Assembly: GCF_025947065.1 (NCBI RefSeq) | Contig: NZ_CP109994.1 | Coordinates: forward strand, 4,960,001 to 5,024,000 | Reading direction: 5' to 3' | DNA: 64,000 bases | Origin: Flavobacterium sp. N1736 | Lineage (GTDB): Bacteria > Bacteroidota > Bacteroidia > Flavobacteriales > Flavobacteriaceae | In this document: in pieces, positions 1 through 7,877 of the stretch | Numbering within the stretch: position 1 is the first letter of the stretch | How the letters are laid out: each line of letters starts with the position of its first letter | Notes under the pieces: model-generated | What the model was told of the DNA's origin: nothing | The model's input: the letters and a program-made list of their open reading frames with translations, nothing else | The model's database searches: none | Made by a program: the position numbers and the translations under genes

Positions 1-1238
1 TCCGCCATTACATCTGCTCCGGCGCGGGAAGCTTCTAATAAAAAGGCATTTCCGTAATCAAAAAAGTAAGTACCTTTTGCGGTATGTTTGTTAATTGCTT
101 TCGCTTGACGACGCAACGATTCCTGTACTTTTTCTTTGAATAATTCAGGATTGTTTGCCATCATTTCGTTCGCTTCTTCAAATGAAATCCCAACCGGATA
201 ATAACCGCCAGCCCAAGGATTATGAAGCGAAGTTTGATCTGAACCTAAATCAATTTTGATATTTTCTTTGTCAAAACATTCCCAAACATCAACCACATTT
301 CCTAAATAAGCAATCGAAACCACTTCTTTATTGGCTTTCGCCGAATGGACTCTTTTAACCAATTCTTCTGTCGAAGTTACGATTTCATTAATCCAGCCTT
401 GTTCGTGACGAATCTTGGTAATTTTTGGATTTACTTCGGCGCAGACCGTAATACAACCTGCAATATTTCCGGCTTTTGGCTGCGCGCCAGACATTCCGCC
501 AAGACCTGAAGTTACAAATAAATTGCCTTCAGGATTTAATTTTATTTTTCTGAAACCATTCAAAACCGTAATCGTAGTTCCGTGTACAATTCCTTGAGGA
601 CCAATATACATATAACTTCCTGCCGTCATTTGTCCGTATTGCGAAACGCCCAAAGCATTCATTTTTTCCCAATCGTCCGGTTTAGAATAATTTGGGATCA
701 CCATTCCGTTTGTAACCACGACTCTAGGCGCTTCTGAATGCGAAGGAAATAATCCCATCGGATGACCTGAATACATAGTTAAAGTCTGCTCGTTTGTCAT
801 TTCAGACAAATATTGCATCGTTAATAAATACTGTGCCCAGTTCTGGAAAACAGCTCCGTTACCGCCATACGTAATTAATTCATGCGGATGCTGCGCCACA
901 GCATAATCCAGATTGTTCTGAATCATGTGCATAATCGCTTTTGCCTGCAAAGATTTTCCCGGATATTCGTCAATTGGGCGCGCGTACATTCTGTAATCAG
1001 GACGTAAACGATACATATAGATACGACCGTATTTTTCTAATTCTTCTGAAAATTCCTTGATTAATTCAGCATGATGTTTAGCTTCAAAATAACGCAAAGC
1101 ATTTTTTAAAGCCAGTTTTTTTTCTTCTGCCGAAAGGATTTCTTTTCTTTTTGGCGCATGGTTAATCGCTAAATCGTATGCTGCCTTTGGAGGTAATATA
1201 CTTGGTATTCCTTGTTGTATTTGTTCTTTAAAAGTCAT
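1..1238 (-). CDS. hutU: Urocanate hydratase, N-terminal part (runs off the window)
   Basis: Converts urocanate to imidazolone propionate, the second step of histidine degradation, in the cytoplasm with NAD as tightly bound cofactor. I translated it from the minus strand: 412 codons are open from the ATG at 1238 to the window edge. It shows YGGNGAVFQNW, YSGHPMGLFPSH, TAGSYMYIGPQG and the glycine-rich NAD-contact segment VTSGLGGMSGAQPKA, all typical of HutU. The C-terminus is missing because the window ends, not because the gene is broken. The N-terminus (MTFKEQIQQGIPSILPPK) resembles the longer Bacteroidota form. A 44-base repeat sits just upstream of the start. No other hut genes are visible on this side. 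Confidence 0.95.
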   Translation of the reverse strand, partial: MTFKEQIQQGIPSILPPKAAYDLAINHAPKRKEILSAEEKKLALKNALRYFEAKHHAELIKEFSEELEKYGRIYMYRLRPDYRMYARPIDEYPGKSLQAKAIMHMIQNNLDYAVAQHPHELITYGGNGAVFQNWAQYLLTMQYLSEMTNEQTLTMYSGHPMGLFPSHSEAPRVVVTNGMVIPNYSKPDDWEKMNALGVSQYGQMTAGSYMYIGPQGIVHGTTITVLNGFRKIKLNPEGNLFVTSGLGGMSGAQPKAGNIAGCITVCAEVNPKITKIRHEQGWINEIVTSTEELVKRVHSAKANKEVVSIAYLGNVVDVWECFDKENIKIDLGSDQTSLHNPWAGGYYPVGISFEEANEMMANNPELFKEKVQESLRRQAKAINKHTAKGTYFFDYGNAFLLEASRAGADVMA

Positions 1239-1245
1239 TTTTTTT

Positions 1246-1289
1246 ATTTTAGATTTTAGTCCCGAAGCCTCGGGATAGATTTTAGATTT
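1246..1289 (-). repeat. 44-base intergenic repeat before hutU
   Basis: Read on the minus strand it begins AAATCTAAAATCTATCCC, contains the hairpin TCCCGAGGCTTCGGGA and ends in ACTAAAATCTAAAAT, 7 bases before the hutU ATG. The same 44 bases with one substitution lie 4 bases before hemL (3872-3915), in the same orientation relative to the gene. The hairpin has no T-run of a terminator. Confidence 0.8.
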
Positions 1290-1390
1290 TTTTGAATCCG
1301 AATAATCAAACAACTAAATTAATTTAAGGTTAGTTTTAATGTAAGATTCACTTTGAAAAGAATTATCTCATTATCAAATTGGCACATTCT

Positions 1391-1576
1391 CTAATTAGCT
1401 TTCTTCTTTATTTCCCCGGTTCGTTTATCAAATCCATACGGACAATGACGGCAACCACTTTTACAGCAATATCCACGTTTTAAATGGTGTTTTTCAGTAA
1501 AGCATTTGTAACCTTCTGGTGTATAATAAAAATCTTCACCTTCGATTAATTTATTTTCATTACTTTGCTCTTTCAT
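1391..1576 (-). CDS. DUF5522 family small cysteine-rich protein
   Basis: A 61-residue protein with five cysteines: Cys25, and Cys37, 38, 42 and 45 in the segment GYCCKSGCRHCPYGF. This is the signature of DUF5522, a small Bacteroidota family of unknown function. The CC-x3-C-x2-C arrangement suggests metal binding, probably zinc, but that is inference. There is no signal peptide, so it is probably cytoplasmic. It lies between hutU and a divergent small gene. It is short but conserved in composition and motif, so I take it as a real gene. Confidence 0.75.
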   Translation of the reverse strand: MKEQSNENKLIEGEDFYYTPEGYKCFTEKHHLKRGYCCKSGCRHCPYGFDKRTGEIKKKAN

Positions 1577-1690
1577 AAATCTGCTTTGGGTTCTTGTTTT
1601 ATTTTCCCAAAAATCAAAAATAAATAATTTATTATGATTTTAATGGAATCAAACAATTTTACAGCTACAAATTTATAAATTTTACAGCCA

Positions 1691-2026
1691 ATGTTTCTGA
1701 TTGTTGCTAAATATTTAATTCCGAAAGGATATAGAGGAATGGCTGTATTTCCGTTTGTATTCATGAAATATGATTTGGATAAAACGAACGGAACTTTTGT
1801 GAATCATGAAAAAATTCATTTGAAACAACAAAAGGAATTGCTGGTTCTGCCTTTTTTTATCTGGTATTTTTTAGAGTATTTAATGCGTTTAATTCAATAC
1901 AAAAACAAGGATTTAGCGTATCGAAATATTAGCTTTGAAAGAGAAGCTTATGCAAATGAAACTGATTTTGAATATTTGAAAAAGAGATCTTTCTTTCAGT
2001 TTTTAAATTACATCACATTAAAATAA
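1691..2026 (+). CDS. Small HExxH-motif protein of unknown function
   Basis: A 111-residue protein containing HEKIH at residues 39-43, the HExxH zinc-binding motif of zincin peptidases. It is followed by a hydrophobic stretch at about 50-66 and by FEREAYAN at 82-89, where Glu85 could be the third metal ligand. No signal peptide is evident. Conserved proteins of this kind occur in Bacteroidota, but I know no proven function. Only 8 bases separate its stop from the next gene, so the two are probably cotranscribed. A peptidase role is inference from the motif alone; the domain is smaller than most known proteases. Confidence 0.65.
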   Translation: MFLIVAKYLIPKGYRGMAVFPFVFMKYDLDKTNGTFVNHEKIHLKQQKELLVLPFFIWYFLEYLMRLIQYKNKDLAYRNISFEREAYANETDFEYLKKRSFFQFLNYITLK

Positions 2027-2034
2027 AACCAATT

Positions 2035-2931
2035 TTGAACCAAGAAATTCATATTAATTTTCCAAATGATATCTCTTTGACAATTAAACGAGAAGACTTA
2101 AATCATCCGTTTATCTCAGGGAATAAATTGAGGAAATTAAAATACAATTTACTTCAGGCGAAAGCCGAAAACAAAACTACTTTACTGACTTTTGGCGGCG
2201 CTTTTTCGAACCATATTGCGGCCGTGGCTTATGCCGGAAAAGAGCAGGGTTTTAAAACAATTGGCATTATTCGCGGTGATGAACTTTTTGATAAAATTGA
2301 TGAAAACCCAACCTTGAAATTTGCTCAGGAAAACGGAATGAATTTTGAGTTTATTTCGCGCGAAGAGTATCGAAATAAAAATGAAATTTCGTTTATGGAA
2401 AAACTAAAAGAAAAGTTTGGTGATTTTTATTTGGTTCCCGAAGGCGGTACAAATGAACTTGCCGTAAAAGGCTGCGAGGAGATTTTGACAGCGGAAGATG
2501 CTGTTTTTAATTATGTTTGCTGCGCGGTTGGAACTGGAGGAACAATTTCCGGTTTAATAAATAGTGCATTGCCAAATCAGAAAATTTTAGGCTTTCCGGC
2601 GTTAAAAGGTGACTTTTTAAAGGATGAAATTCGTATTTTTGCCAAAAAAGATAACTGGAATTTAATTTCTGACTATCATTTTGGAGGTTATGGCAAGATA
2701 AATTTAGAATTAATTGAATTTATCAATGCTTTTTTTGAAGAAAATAAAGTGCCTTTAGATCCAATTTATACAGGAAAGATGTTTTTTGGCGTTATAGATT
2801 TAATCTACAAAAATTATTTTCCTGCGCATTCAAAAATTTTACTCATTCATACAGGCGGATTACAGGGGATTGAAGGAATGAATATAAAGTTGAAGCAGAA
2901 AAAATTACCAACACTCAAAAGCAATGTTTAA
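2035..2931 (+). CDS. 1-Aminocyclopropane-1-carboxylate deaminase / D-cysteine desulfhydrase family protein
   Basis: PLP-dependent fold-type II enzyme of 298 residues. The expected PLP lysine is Lys31 in SGNKLRKLKYN, the nucleophile region is GGAFSNH (about 54-60), and the phosphate-binding loop is GTGGTISG. Members deaminate ACC or split D-cysteine to pyruvate, ammonia and sulfide. Sequence alone does not separate the two activities, so no symbol is given. It starts with TTG at 2035, because no in-frame ATG lies between the previous stop and the conserved N-terminus. Its last 8 bases overlap the start of the next gene. Confidence 0.85.
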   Translation: MNQEIHINFPNDISLTIKREDLNHPFISGNKLRKLKYNLLQAKAENKTTLLTFGGAFSNHIAAVAYAGKEQGFKTIGIIRGDELFDKIDENPTLKFAQENGMNFEFISREEYRNKNEISFMEKLKEKFGDFYLVPEGGTNELAVKGCEEILTAEDAVFNYVCCAVGTGGTISGLINSALPNQKILGFPALKGDFLKDEIRIFAKKDNWNLISDYHFGGYGKINLELIEFINAFFEENKVPLDPIYTGKMFFGVIDLIYKNYFPAHSKILLIHTGGLQGIEGMNIKLKQKKLPTLKSNV

Positions 2932-3817
2932 AAAAATTACAATACTTTTCATAATCACAACTCTTGCAAGTTGTTCGTCGAGCAAACCGGCTATTGCCAC
3001 AACCAAAAAGACGGCGGCGATTCAAAAAACAAGAACAGCTTCTACTAAAAAACCAACGTATACCAAACCAATTGCTAAATATCCAACGACCAATAATACA
3101 ACCGAAGTTATTCAGTCTACTTCAAAAACGGTTGTAACCAGAAATGTAATTACAGATTATGTATTGCAGTATAAAGATATTGCAATGGGAAATATGCAGA
3201 AATACGGCATTCCGGCAAGTATTATTCTGGCGCAGGGAATTTTAGAATCAGGCGCGGGAAAAGGCGATTTAGCGATGGAAGCCAATAATCATTTCGGAAT
3301 AAAATGTCATAAAGACTGGCTTGGTGAAAGTGTTCGTCATGATGATGATTCGGCTCAGGAATGTTTCAGAAAATATACAGAAGCTTCAGAATCTTACCGT
3401 GATCATGCCTTGTTTTTAGTTGGAAAAAACAGATATGCAACTTTGTTTACTTACGAAAAAGATGATTATAAGGCGTGGGCAAAAGGTTTAAGAGCCGCAG
3501 GTTATGCCACAGATCCTAATTATCCGGATAAATTAATTAGTTATATCGAACGTTATAATCTGCATCAATATGATTGTCAGGTTACCGGAAAAAGCTATAA
3601 ACCTTTTGATAAACCAACTTCAGGTAAAAGTTCGTCAACTCCAACTAAAAGTTCGTCAAACGCAAATTCAAATGATCCTAATTTATACGAGGTACAGCAA
3701 GGAGATACGCTGTATTCGATTTCAAAAAAGTTCAACTTATTGGTTGATGACTTAAAACGAAAAAATGACCTTTCAGACAATGCTCTTTCGATTGGGCAAA
3801 AGTTGAAAGTGAGGTAG
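2924..3817 (+). CDS. Glucosaminidase-LysM lipoprotein (cell-wall hydrolase)
   Basis: Predicted outer-membrane lipoprotein: residues 1-16 form a signal peptide ending in a lipobox (TLASC, Cys17). A Thr/Lys-rich linker follows, then a GH73 glucosaminidase domain (about 80-200) with ASIILAQGILESGAG, where Glu108 fits the catalytic acid, and NNHFGIKCH. A Ser-rich linker leads to one LysM domain (about 253-297, YEVQQGDTLYSISKKF) for peptidoglycan binding. It should cleave N-acetylglucosaminyl bonds in peptidoglycan, as FlgJ- and LytD-like enzymes do. It overlaps the upstream PLP enzyme gene by 8 bases, suggesting translational coupling although the functions look unrelated. Confidence 0.9.
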   Translation: MFKKITILFIITTLASCSSSKPAIATTKKTAAIQKTRTASTKKPTYTKPIAKYPTTNNTTEVIQSTSKTVVTRNVITDYVLQYKDIAMGNMQKYGIPASIILAQGILESGAGKGDLAMEANNHFGIKCHKDWLGESVRHDDDSAQECFRKYTEASESYRDHALFLVGKNRYATLFTYEKDDYKAWAKGLRAAGYATDPNYPDKLISYIERYNLHQYDCQVTGKSYKPFDKPTSGKSSSTPTKSSSNANSNDPNLYEVQQGDTLYSISKKFNLLVDDLKRKNDLSDNALSIGQKLKVR

Positions 3818-3832
3818 TTTTTTAGTTTGCAA

Positions 3833-3868
3833 GTCTCAATAACAGTTTTCAGTCTCAGTTCACAGTCA
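3833..3868 (+). repeat. Intergenic repeat of the CAGTCTCAGT family
   Basis: Short run containing AAGTCTCAATAACAG and TTCAGTCTCAGTTCACAG. Related sequence occurs at 24596-24665 and 35251-35300. Here it directly precedes the 44-base repeat in front of hemL. Confidence 0.5.
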
Positions 3869-3871
3869 TTT

Positions 3872-3915
3872 AAATCTAAAATCTATCCCGAGGCTTCGGG
3901 ACAAAAATCTAAAAT
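3872..3915 (+). repeat. 44-base intergenic repeat before hemL
   Basis: Matches 1246-1289 at 43 of 44 positions, in the same orientation relative to the gene it precedes. It holds the hairpin TCCCGAGGCTTCGGGA flanked by AAATCTAAAAT units. The hemL ATG follows 4 bases later. Confidence 0.8.
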
Positions 3916-3919
3916 CATA

Positions 3920-5206
3920 ATGATCTATAAAAGAAGTAGTCAGCTTTTTGCTGAAGCAGAAAAAGTAATTCCGGGAGGAGTAAATTCGCCAGTAAGAGCC
4001 TTTAAAGCGGTTGGAGGAACTCCTATTTTTGTAAAAAGTGCCAAAGGCGCTTATTTGTATGATGAAGACGGAAATAAATTAATAGATTACATCAACTCAT
4101 GGGGACCAATGGTTTTAGGTCACGCTTATCAGCCTGTTGTTGATGCTGTAATCGAAAAAGCAAAACTGGGAACTTCATTTGGAATGCCAACAGAACTGGA
4201 AACTCAAATTGCTGCTTTAGCGGTTTCTATGGTTCCCAATATTGACAAAATAAGATTTGTAAATTCAGGTACAGAAGCTTGTATGAGTGCAATTCGTCTG
4301 GCTCGCGGATTTACAAAAAGAGATAAAATAATAAAATTTGCAGGTTGCTACCACGGACATTCTGATTCGTTTTTGATTCAGGCAGGGAGCGGAGCTGTAA
4401 CTTTTGGTTCGCCAAATAGTCCGGGCGTTACTGAGGGAACTGCAAAAGATACTTTGTTGGCAAAATACAATGATTTAGAGAATGTAAAAACTTTAATCGA
4501 GGCTAATAAAAACGAAATCGCAGCAATTATTATTGAGCCAGTTGCAGGAAATATGGGATGTATTCCTCCTCAAAAAGGTTTCTTGCAAGGTTTACGTGAT
4601 TTGTGTACGGCAAACGGAATTTTACTAATCTTTGATGAGGTAATGACAGGTTTTCGTTTGGCTCGCGGTGGCGTTCAGGAATTATATAACATCACTGCTG
4701 ATATTGTAACTTTTGGAAAAGTAATTGGCGGCGGTTTGCCGGTTGGGGCTTTTGCTGCGCGTGAAGAAATCATGAATTATTTAGCACCGCTTGGTCCGGT
4801 TTATCAGGCTGGAACATTATCTGGAAATCCTTTGGCGATGGCTGCAGGATTGGCGATGTTGCAATCGTTAGATAATGATCGTGCTATTTTTACTCGTTTA
4901 GAGGAAAAAACAGCGTATTTAAAAGCAGGAATTGACAGGGTTTTAAAAGCAAATAATGTAGTTTTCACGATCAATAGAGTTGGTTCGATGATTTCTGTAC
5001 ATTTTGATGCAAATCCGGTTGTAGATTTTCAAACTGCTGCAAAAGGAGATAATGAAACATTTAAAAAATTCTTTCATGGTTTGTTAAACGAAGGTGTTTA
5101 TATCGCACCATCTGCATACGAAACCTGGTTTATAACTGATGCATTAACGTATGAAGATTTAGACTTTACGATAAATGCGATTGATAAAGTTTCAAAGACA
5201 TTCTAA
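3920..5206 (+). CDS. hemL: Glutamate-1-semialdehyde 2,1-aminomutase
   Basis: Converts glutamate-1-semialdehyde to 5-aminolevulinate, the second step of C5-pathway haem synthesis, with PLP. The protein has 428 residues, as usual for the family. It shows [33 protein letters not shown] and the PLP-lysine motif [13 protein letters not shown] with Lys267. The frame is open further upstream, to 3827, but that stretch encodes the intergenic repeat; the family N-terminus ([20 protein letters not shown]) begins at the ATG at 3920. A strong hairpin terminator follows. Confidence 0.96.
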   Translation: MIYKRSSQLFAEAEKVIPGGVNSPVRAFKAVGGTPIFVKSAKGAYLYDEDGNKLIDYINSWGPMVLGHAYQPVVDAVIEKAKLGTSFGMPTELETQIAALAVSMVPNIDKIRFVNSGTEACMSAIRLARGFTKRDKIIKFAGCYHGHSDSFLIQAGSGAVTFGSPNSPGVTEGTAKDTLLAKYNDLENVKTLIEANKNEIAAIIIEPVAGNMGCIPPQKGFLQGLRDLCTANGILLIFDEVMTGFRLARGGVQELYNITADIVTFGKVIGGGLPVGAFAAREEIMNYLAPLGPVYQAGTLSGNPLAMAAGLAMLQSLDNDRAIFTRLEEKTAYLKAGIDRVLKANNVVFTINRVGSMISVHFDANPVVDFQTAAKGDNETFKKFFHGLLNEGVYIAPSAYETWFITDALTYEDLDFTINAIDKVSKTF

Positions 5207-5211
5207 TAAAC

Positions 5212-5240
5212 AAAAAAGAGGCTTTTAAAGCCTCTTTTTT
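5212..5240. terminator. Bidirectional terminator, hemL / DUF4890
   Basis: Perfect inverted repeat AAAAAAGAGGCTTT / AAAGCCTCTTTTTT between two convergent genes, with T-runs on both strands. Confidence 0.85.
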
Positions 5241-5250
5241 TTGATCTCAA

Positions 5251-5991
5251 TTACATTTTATCTTTTCGGTGATCTTTCATTTTGTCTTTATGTTCTTTTT
5301 GAATTGCTGTCCATTTTTTATATTGATCAGCATTCAAAATAGATTCCATTTTAGCATCTGTTGCTTTATGATCTTCTTCCATTTGTTTTTTCATGGCTTT
5401 TCTTTCAGCATCAGTTGGTTTTACGTCAGAGTCTTTTCGGCTCTTTTTAAGCATTTCCATTTTTGTACTTCTGTCAGATAAAAGCTGAGCAACTTGTTTT
5501 TGCTGATCTGCATTTAAGTTTAACTCCGTTGTTAATTTTTGCAAATGTGCCTGATCGCGTTCTTGTGAAGATTTTCCGTCTCTTTTGCCATTATGATCTC
5601 TGTGCCCTTTGTGTTCTTTTTTAAGTGCAGTCCATTTTGTGTATTGATCAGCATTTAAAATCGCTTTCATTTTAGCATCGTTGGCTGTTTTTTCAGCATC
5701 CATTTGTCTTTTAAAAGCTTCTCGTTCAGCGTCAGTAGGTTTTGTTTTATTGTCTTTTCTTGCCGCTTTAAACTTTTCCGCTTTGGCGCTTCTTTCTGCT
5801 AAAAGCTGCTTTACCTGTTCTTGTTGTTTCTTATCCAGACTTAATTCAGAAGTTAGTTTTTGTAAATGTTTCTCGTTACGTTGTTCTGGAGTTAAATTTT
5901 CTTTTTGATCACGTGCCGATTTCTGATTGATGTCTTGTGCAAAGCTTACTATTCCAACGAATAATAAAGCCGCAATAAATAATTTTTTCAT
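5251..5991 (-). CDS. Secreted DUF4890-type protein with two tandem repeats
   Basis: A 246-residue secreted protein with signal peptide MKKLFIAALLFVGIVSFAQ (cleavage near 18/19). Two copies of a unit of about 95 residues follow (about 33-128 and 140-236). Each has a LQKLT-x-EL helix, Q-V-x-QLL-x-[ED]RS, a lysine-rich stretch, P-T-D-A-E-R, and a terminal ILNADQYxKWTA. The pattern matches DUF4890 and loosely recalls the helical Spy/CpxP periplasmic chaperones, though chaperone activity is inference. The ATG at 5991 is chosen because the signal peptide starts there; upstream codons would add a charged leader. It is a paralogue of the next minus-strand gene and shares an upstream element with it. 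Confidence 0.8.
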   Translation of the reverse strand: MKKLFIAALLFVGIVSFAQDINQKSARDQKENLTPEQRNEKHLQKLTSELSLDKKQQEQVKQLLAERSAKAEKFKAARKDNKTKPTDAEREAFKRQMDAEKTANDAKMKAILNADQYTKWTALKKEHKGHRDHNGKRDGKSSQERDQAHLQKLTTELNLNADQQKQVAQLLSDRSTKMEMLKKSRKDSDVKPTDAERKAMKKQMEEDHKATDAKMESILNADQYKKWTAIQKEHKDKMKDHRKDKM

Positions 5992-6007
5992 AATTCGTTT
6001 TTTTTTT

Positions 6008-6027
6008 AGATTATACCATTTAGACTT
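6008..6027 (-). promoter_or_regulatory. Shared upstream element of the DUF4890 paralogue at 5251-5991
   Basis: Minus strand reads AAGTCTAAATGGTATAATCT, 16 bases before the start codon. Nearly the same 20 bases lie before the paralogue at 6155-6601, with three differences. It is probably a promoter or operator common to both genes. Confidence 0.5.
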
Positions 6028-6118
6028 CAAACAGTTTGCTAAGTTTAATGCGATTGTCAGATTTATCTTTTATTTAACAGAAAGTATTAATGAAAGCATA
6101 ATGTATATGTAGAAATAA

Positions 6119-6144
6119 AAAAGAGGCTTTTTACGGCCTCTTTT
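6119..6144 (-). terminator. Terminator of the 6155-6601 gene
   Basis: Hairpin AAAAGAGGC / GCCTCTTTT just downstream of the stop on the minus strand, followed by a T-run on that strand. Confidence 0.75.
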
Positions 6145-6154
6145 CTATAAAATA

Positions 6155-6601
6155 TTAATTGTTTTCTTTTCGGTATTCTTTAGCTTTATCTCTCATTTTG
6201 TCCTTGTTTTCCTCCTGAATGGTTTTCCATTTTGTATATTGGTCAGCAGTAAGAATTCCTTTCATTTTAGCATCATTTGCATCTTTTTCAGCCATCATTT
6301 CTTTTTTGAAAGCTTCTTTTTCCTCAGCAGTTAATTTTGTGCCTTTTTCTTTTTGCTCTTTTCTGGCGTCTCTTAATTTTTCAGCTTTGGCACTTCTTTC
6401 AGCAAGTAATTGTTTTACCTGTTCTTGTTGTTTTGCATCTAAAGTCAACTCCGAAGTTAATTTTTTTAATTGTTTTTCATTTCGTTGTTCCGGAGTTAAT
6501 CTCTCTCTTTGTTCACGAGCTGGTTTTTGATCCATATCGCCATCTTGTGCAAAGCTTGCTACTCCAACGAATAACAAAGCTGCAATAAATAATTTTTTCA
6601 T
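6155..6601 (-). CDS. Secreted DUF4890-type protein, single repeat
   Basis: A 148-residue paralogue of the gene at 5251-5991, with almost the same signal peptide (MKKLFIAALLFVGVASFAQ) but only one copy of the repeat (about 35-145): LTPEQRNEKQLKKLTSEL, QVKQLLAERSAKAEKL, and ILTADQYTKWKTIQEE. It is rich in Lys, Glu and Ala and predicted all-helical and periplasmic. The LTPEQ segment recalls the LTxxQ motif of Spy/CpxP proteins, but the homology is uncertain. A tandem duplication, followed by repeat doubling in the neighbour, is the simplest history. Confidence 0.78.
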   Translation of the reverse strand: MKKLFIAALLFVGVASFAQDGDMDQKPAREQRERLTPEQRNEKQLKKLTSELTLDAKQQEQVKQLLAERSAKAEKLRDARKEQKEKGTKLTAEEKEAFKKEMMAEKDANDAKMKGILTADQYTKWKTIQEENKDKMRDKAKEYRKENN

Positions 6602-6615
6602 GATTTGTTCTTTTA

Positions 6616-6635
6616 AGGTTATAGCAATTAGACTT
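6616..6635 (-). promoter_or_regulatory. Shared upstream element of the DUF4890 paralogue at 6155-6601
   Basis: Minus strand reads AAGTCTAATTGCTATAACCT, 14 bases before the ATG. It matches 17 of 20 positions of the element at 6008-6027 at nearly the same distance from the start. Confidence 0.5.
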
Positions 6636-6787
6636 TATCAAATTGAATAGGTTTAATATAATATTCAGAATTATAAAATATTTAACAAATTGTAAGTTAA
6701 TTCATAAATATCCCTGATTCTGTATAACATTAGAGAATTAATTCAGTATATTTAATATCAATAAGTTAAGAATTTAAGTAAAGAAGT

Positions 6788-7813
6788 ATGAGTTTAAATA
6801 CTGAATCAGATAATTCCAAAATCGCTTTTTTTTCGACACAGCCTTACGATAAAGCTTTTTTTAATAAATACAATGAAGATTTTGGTTTCGAATTGGCTTT
6901 TTTTGAAACACAGCTAAATCCGCAGACGGTTATTTTAATCGAAAACGCTTCAATTGTCTGCGTCTTTGTAAACGATATTGTCAATGAGGCAGTAATTAAA
7001 CAATTGGCAGAAAAGAATGTAAAAATTATTGCATTACGTTGTGCGGGCTTTAACAATGTCGATTTAGAAGCTGCAAAAAGATACAATTTAAAAGTCTGTC
7101 GTGTTCCCGCTTATTCTCCACAAGCAGTTGCAGAACATGCAATGGCAATGATTTTAACTTTAAACCGAAAAACACACAAAGCGTACAACAGAGTTCGCGA
7201 ACAAAATTTTTCACTAAACGGTTTGTTAGGTTTTGATTTATTTGGAAAAACAATCGGAATTATCGGAACTGGAAATATTGGAAAAGCGTTTGCTAAAATC
7301 GCTTTAGGTTTTGGATGCAAAGTTTTGGCTTATGATATTGTGACAAATCCGGAAATGGAAAAAGACGGAGTAAAATTTGTGTCGCTGGAAGAAATTTTTA
7401 AATCGAGTGATATTATTTCACTTCATTGTCCGTTAAATGATCAGACGAAACATATAATCAATAAAAAATCAATTGATTTAATGAAAGACAACGTTATGAT
7501 TATCAACACAAGTCGTGGCGGATTAATTGAAACTGCATGCGTTATTGAAGGTTTAAAAGAAGGTAAAATTGGCTATCTCGGAATCGATGTTTACGAGCAG
7601 GAAGAAAAGTTATTCTTTAGAGATCTTTCAGCTGATATTATTCAGGATGATGCGATTCAGCGTTTAATGAGTTTTCCGAATGTTTTGGTTACTGCGCATC
7701 AGGCGTTTTTTACTAACGAAGCTTTAACGCAGATTGCTTTGGTCACTTTTAATAATATAAAAGATTTATTAACTAAAAATGATATTGAAAATAAAGCGGC
7801 GTTGTTGGTTTAA
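6788..7813 (+). CDS. ldhA: D-lactate dehydrogenase (2-hydroxyacid dehydrogenase family)
   Basis: NAD-dependent reduction of pyruvate to D-lactate. The 341-residue protein carries the Rossmann motif GTGNIGKAFAKIALGFG, LHCPLNDQTKHIIN, the substrate-arginine segment NTSRGGLIE, GIDVYEQEEKLFF (matching the VYENE-type segment of E. coli LdhA) and the catalytic histidine in TAHQAFFTNEAL. The N-terminus (IAFFSTQPYDKAFF, FGFELAFFE) is also LdhA-like, which favours lactate over other hydroxyacids. The first residues, up to about 10, are an extra leader compared with E. coli. It is a single gene with a terminator hairpin behind it. Confidence 0.88.
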   Translation: MSLNTESDNSKIAFFSTQPYDKAFFNKYNEDFGFELAFFETQLNPQTVILIENASIVCVFVNDIVNEAVIKQLAEKNVKIIALRCAGFNNVDLEAAKRYNLKVCRVPAYSPQAVAEHAMAMILTLNRKTHKAYNRVREQNFSLNGLLGFDLFGKTIGIIGTGNIGKAFAKIALGFGCKVLAYDIVTNPEMEKDGVKFVSLEEIFKSSDIISLHCPLNDQTKHIINKKSIDLMKDNVMIINTSRGGLIETACVIEGLKEGKIGYLGIDVYEQEEKLFFRDLSADIIQDDAIQRLMSFPNVLVTAHQAFFTNEALTQIALVTFNNIKDLLTKNDIENKAALLV

Positions 7814-7821
7814 ATTAAATT

Positions 7822-7858
7822 AAAAACCCGACAGGTTTTTAAAACCTGTCGGGTTTTT
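7822..7858. terminator. Palindromic terminator, copy 1 (ldhA end / toxin end)
   Basis: Perfect 18-base arms around one base: AAAAACCCGACAGGTTTT and its complement. It ends ldhA with a T-run on the plus strand and can also end the toxin-antitoxin operon from the minus strand. A near-identical copy lies at 8443-8475 on the other side of that operon. Confidence 0.85.
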
Positions 7859-7877
7859 TGTTGGAACAATTAACTTA

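Noticed and set aside
1573..1764. Open frame of 63 codons on the minus strand
   Set aside because: It overlaps the start of the divergent HExxH gene, has no recognisable motif and has AT-rich low-complexity composition.
3570..3780. Open frames on both strands inside the LysM lipoprotein gene
   Set aside because: They lie within a Ser/Lys-rich coding region of a well-supported gene and show no family features.
3827..3919. N-terminal extension of hemL
   Set aside because: The extra 31 codons translate an intergenic repeat that also occurs before hutU, so they are leader, not protein.
5212..5240. Possible repeat shared with 6119-6144 as a mobile element
   Set aside because: Both contain AAAAGAGGC, but each is simply a terminator at a gene end; the common core is short.
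5269..6588. Several plus-strand frames rich in Phe, Cys and Ser opposite the DUF4890 genes
   Set aside because: These are antisense images of Lys/Glu-rich codons; the sense frames have signal peptides and clear repeats.
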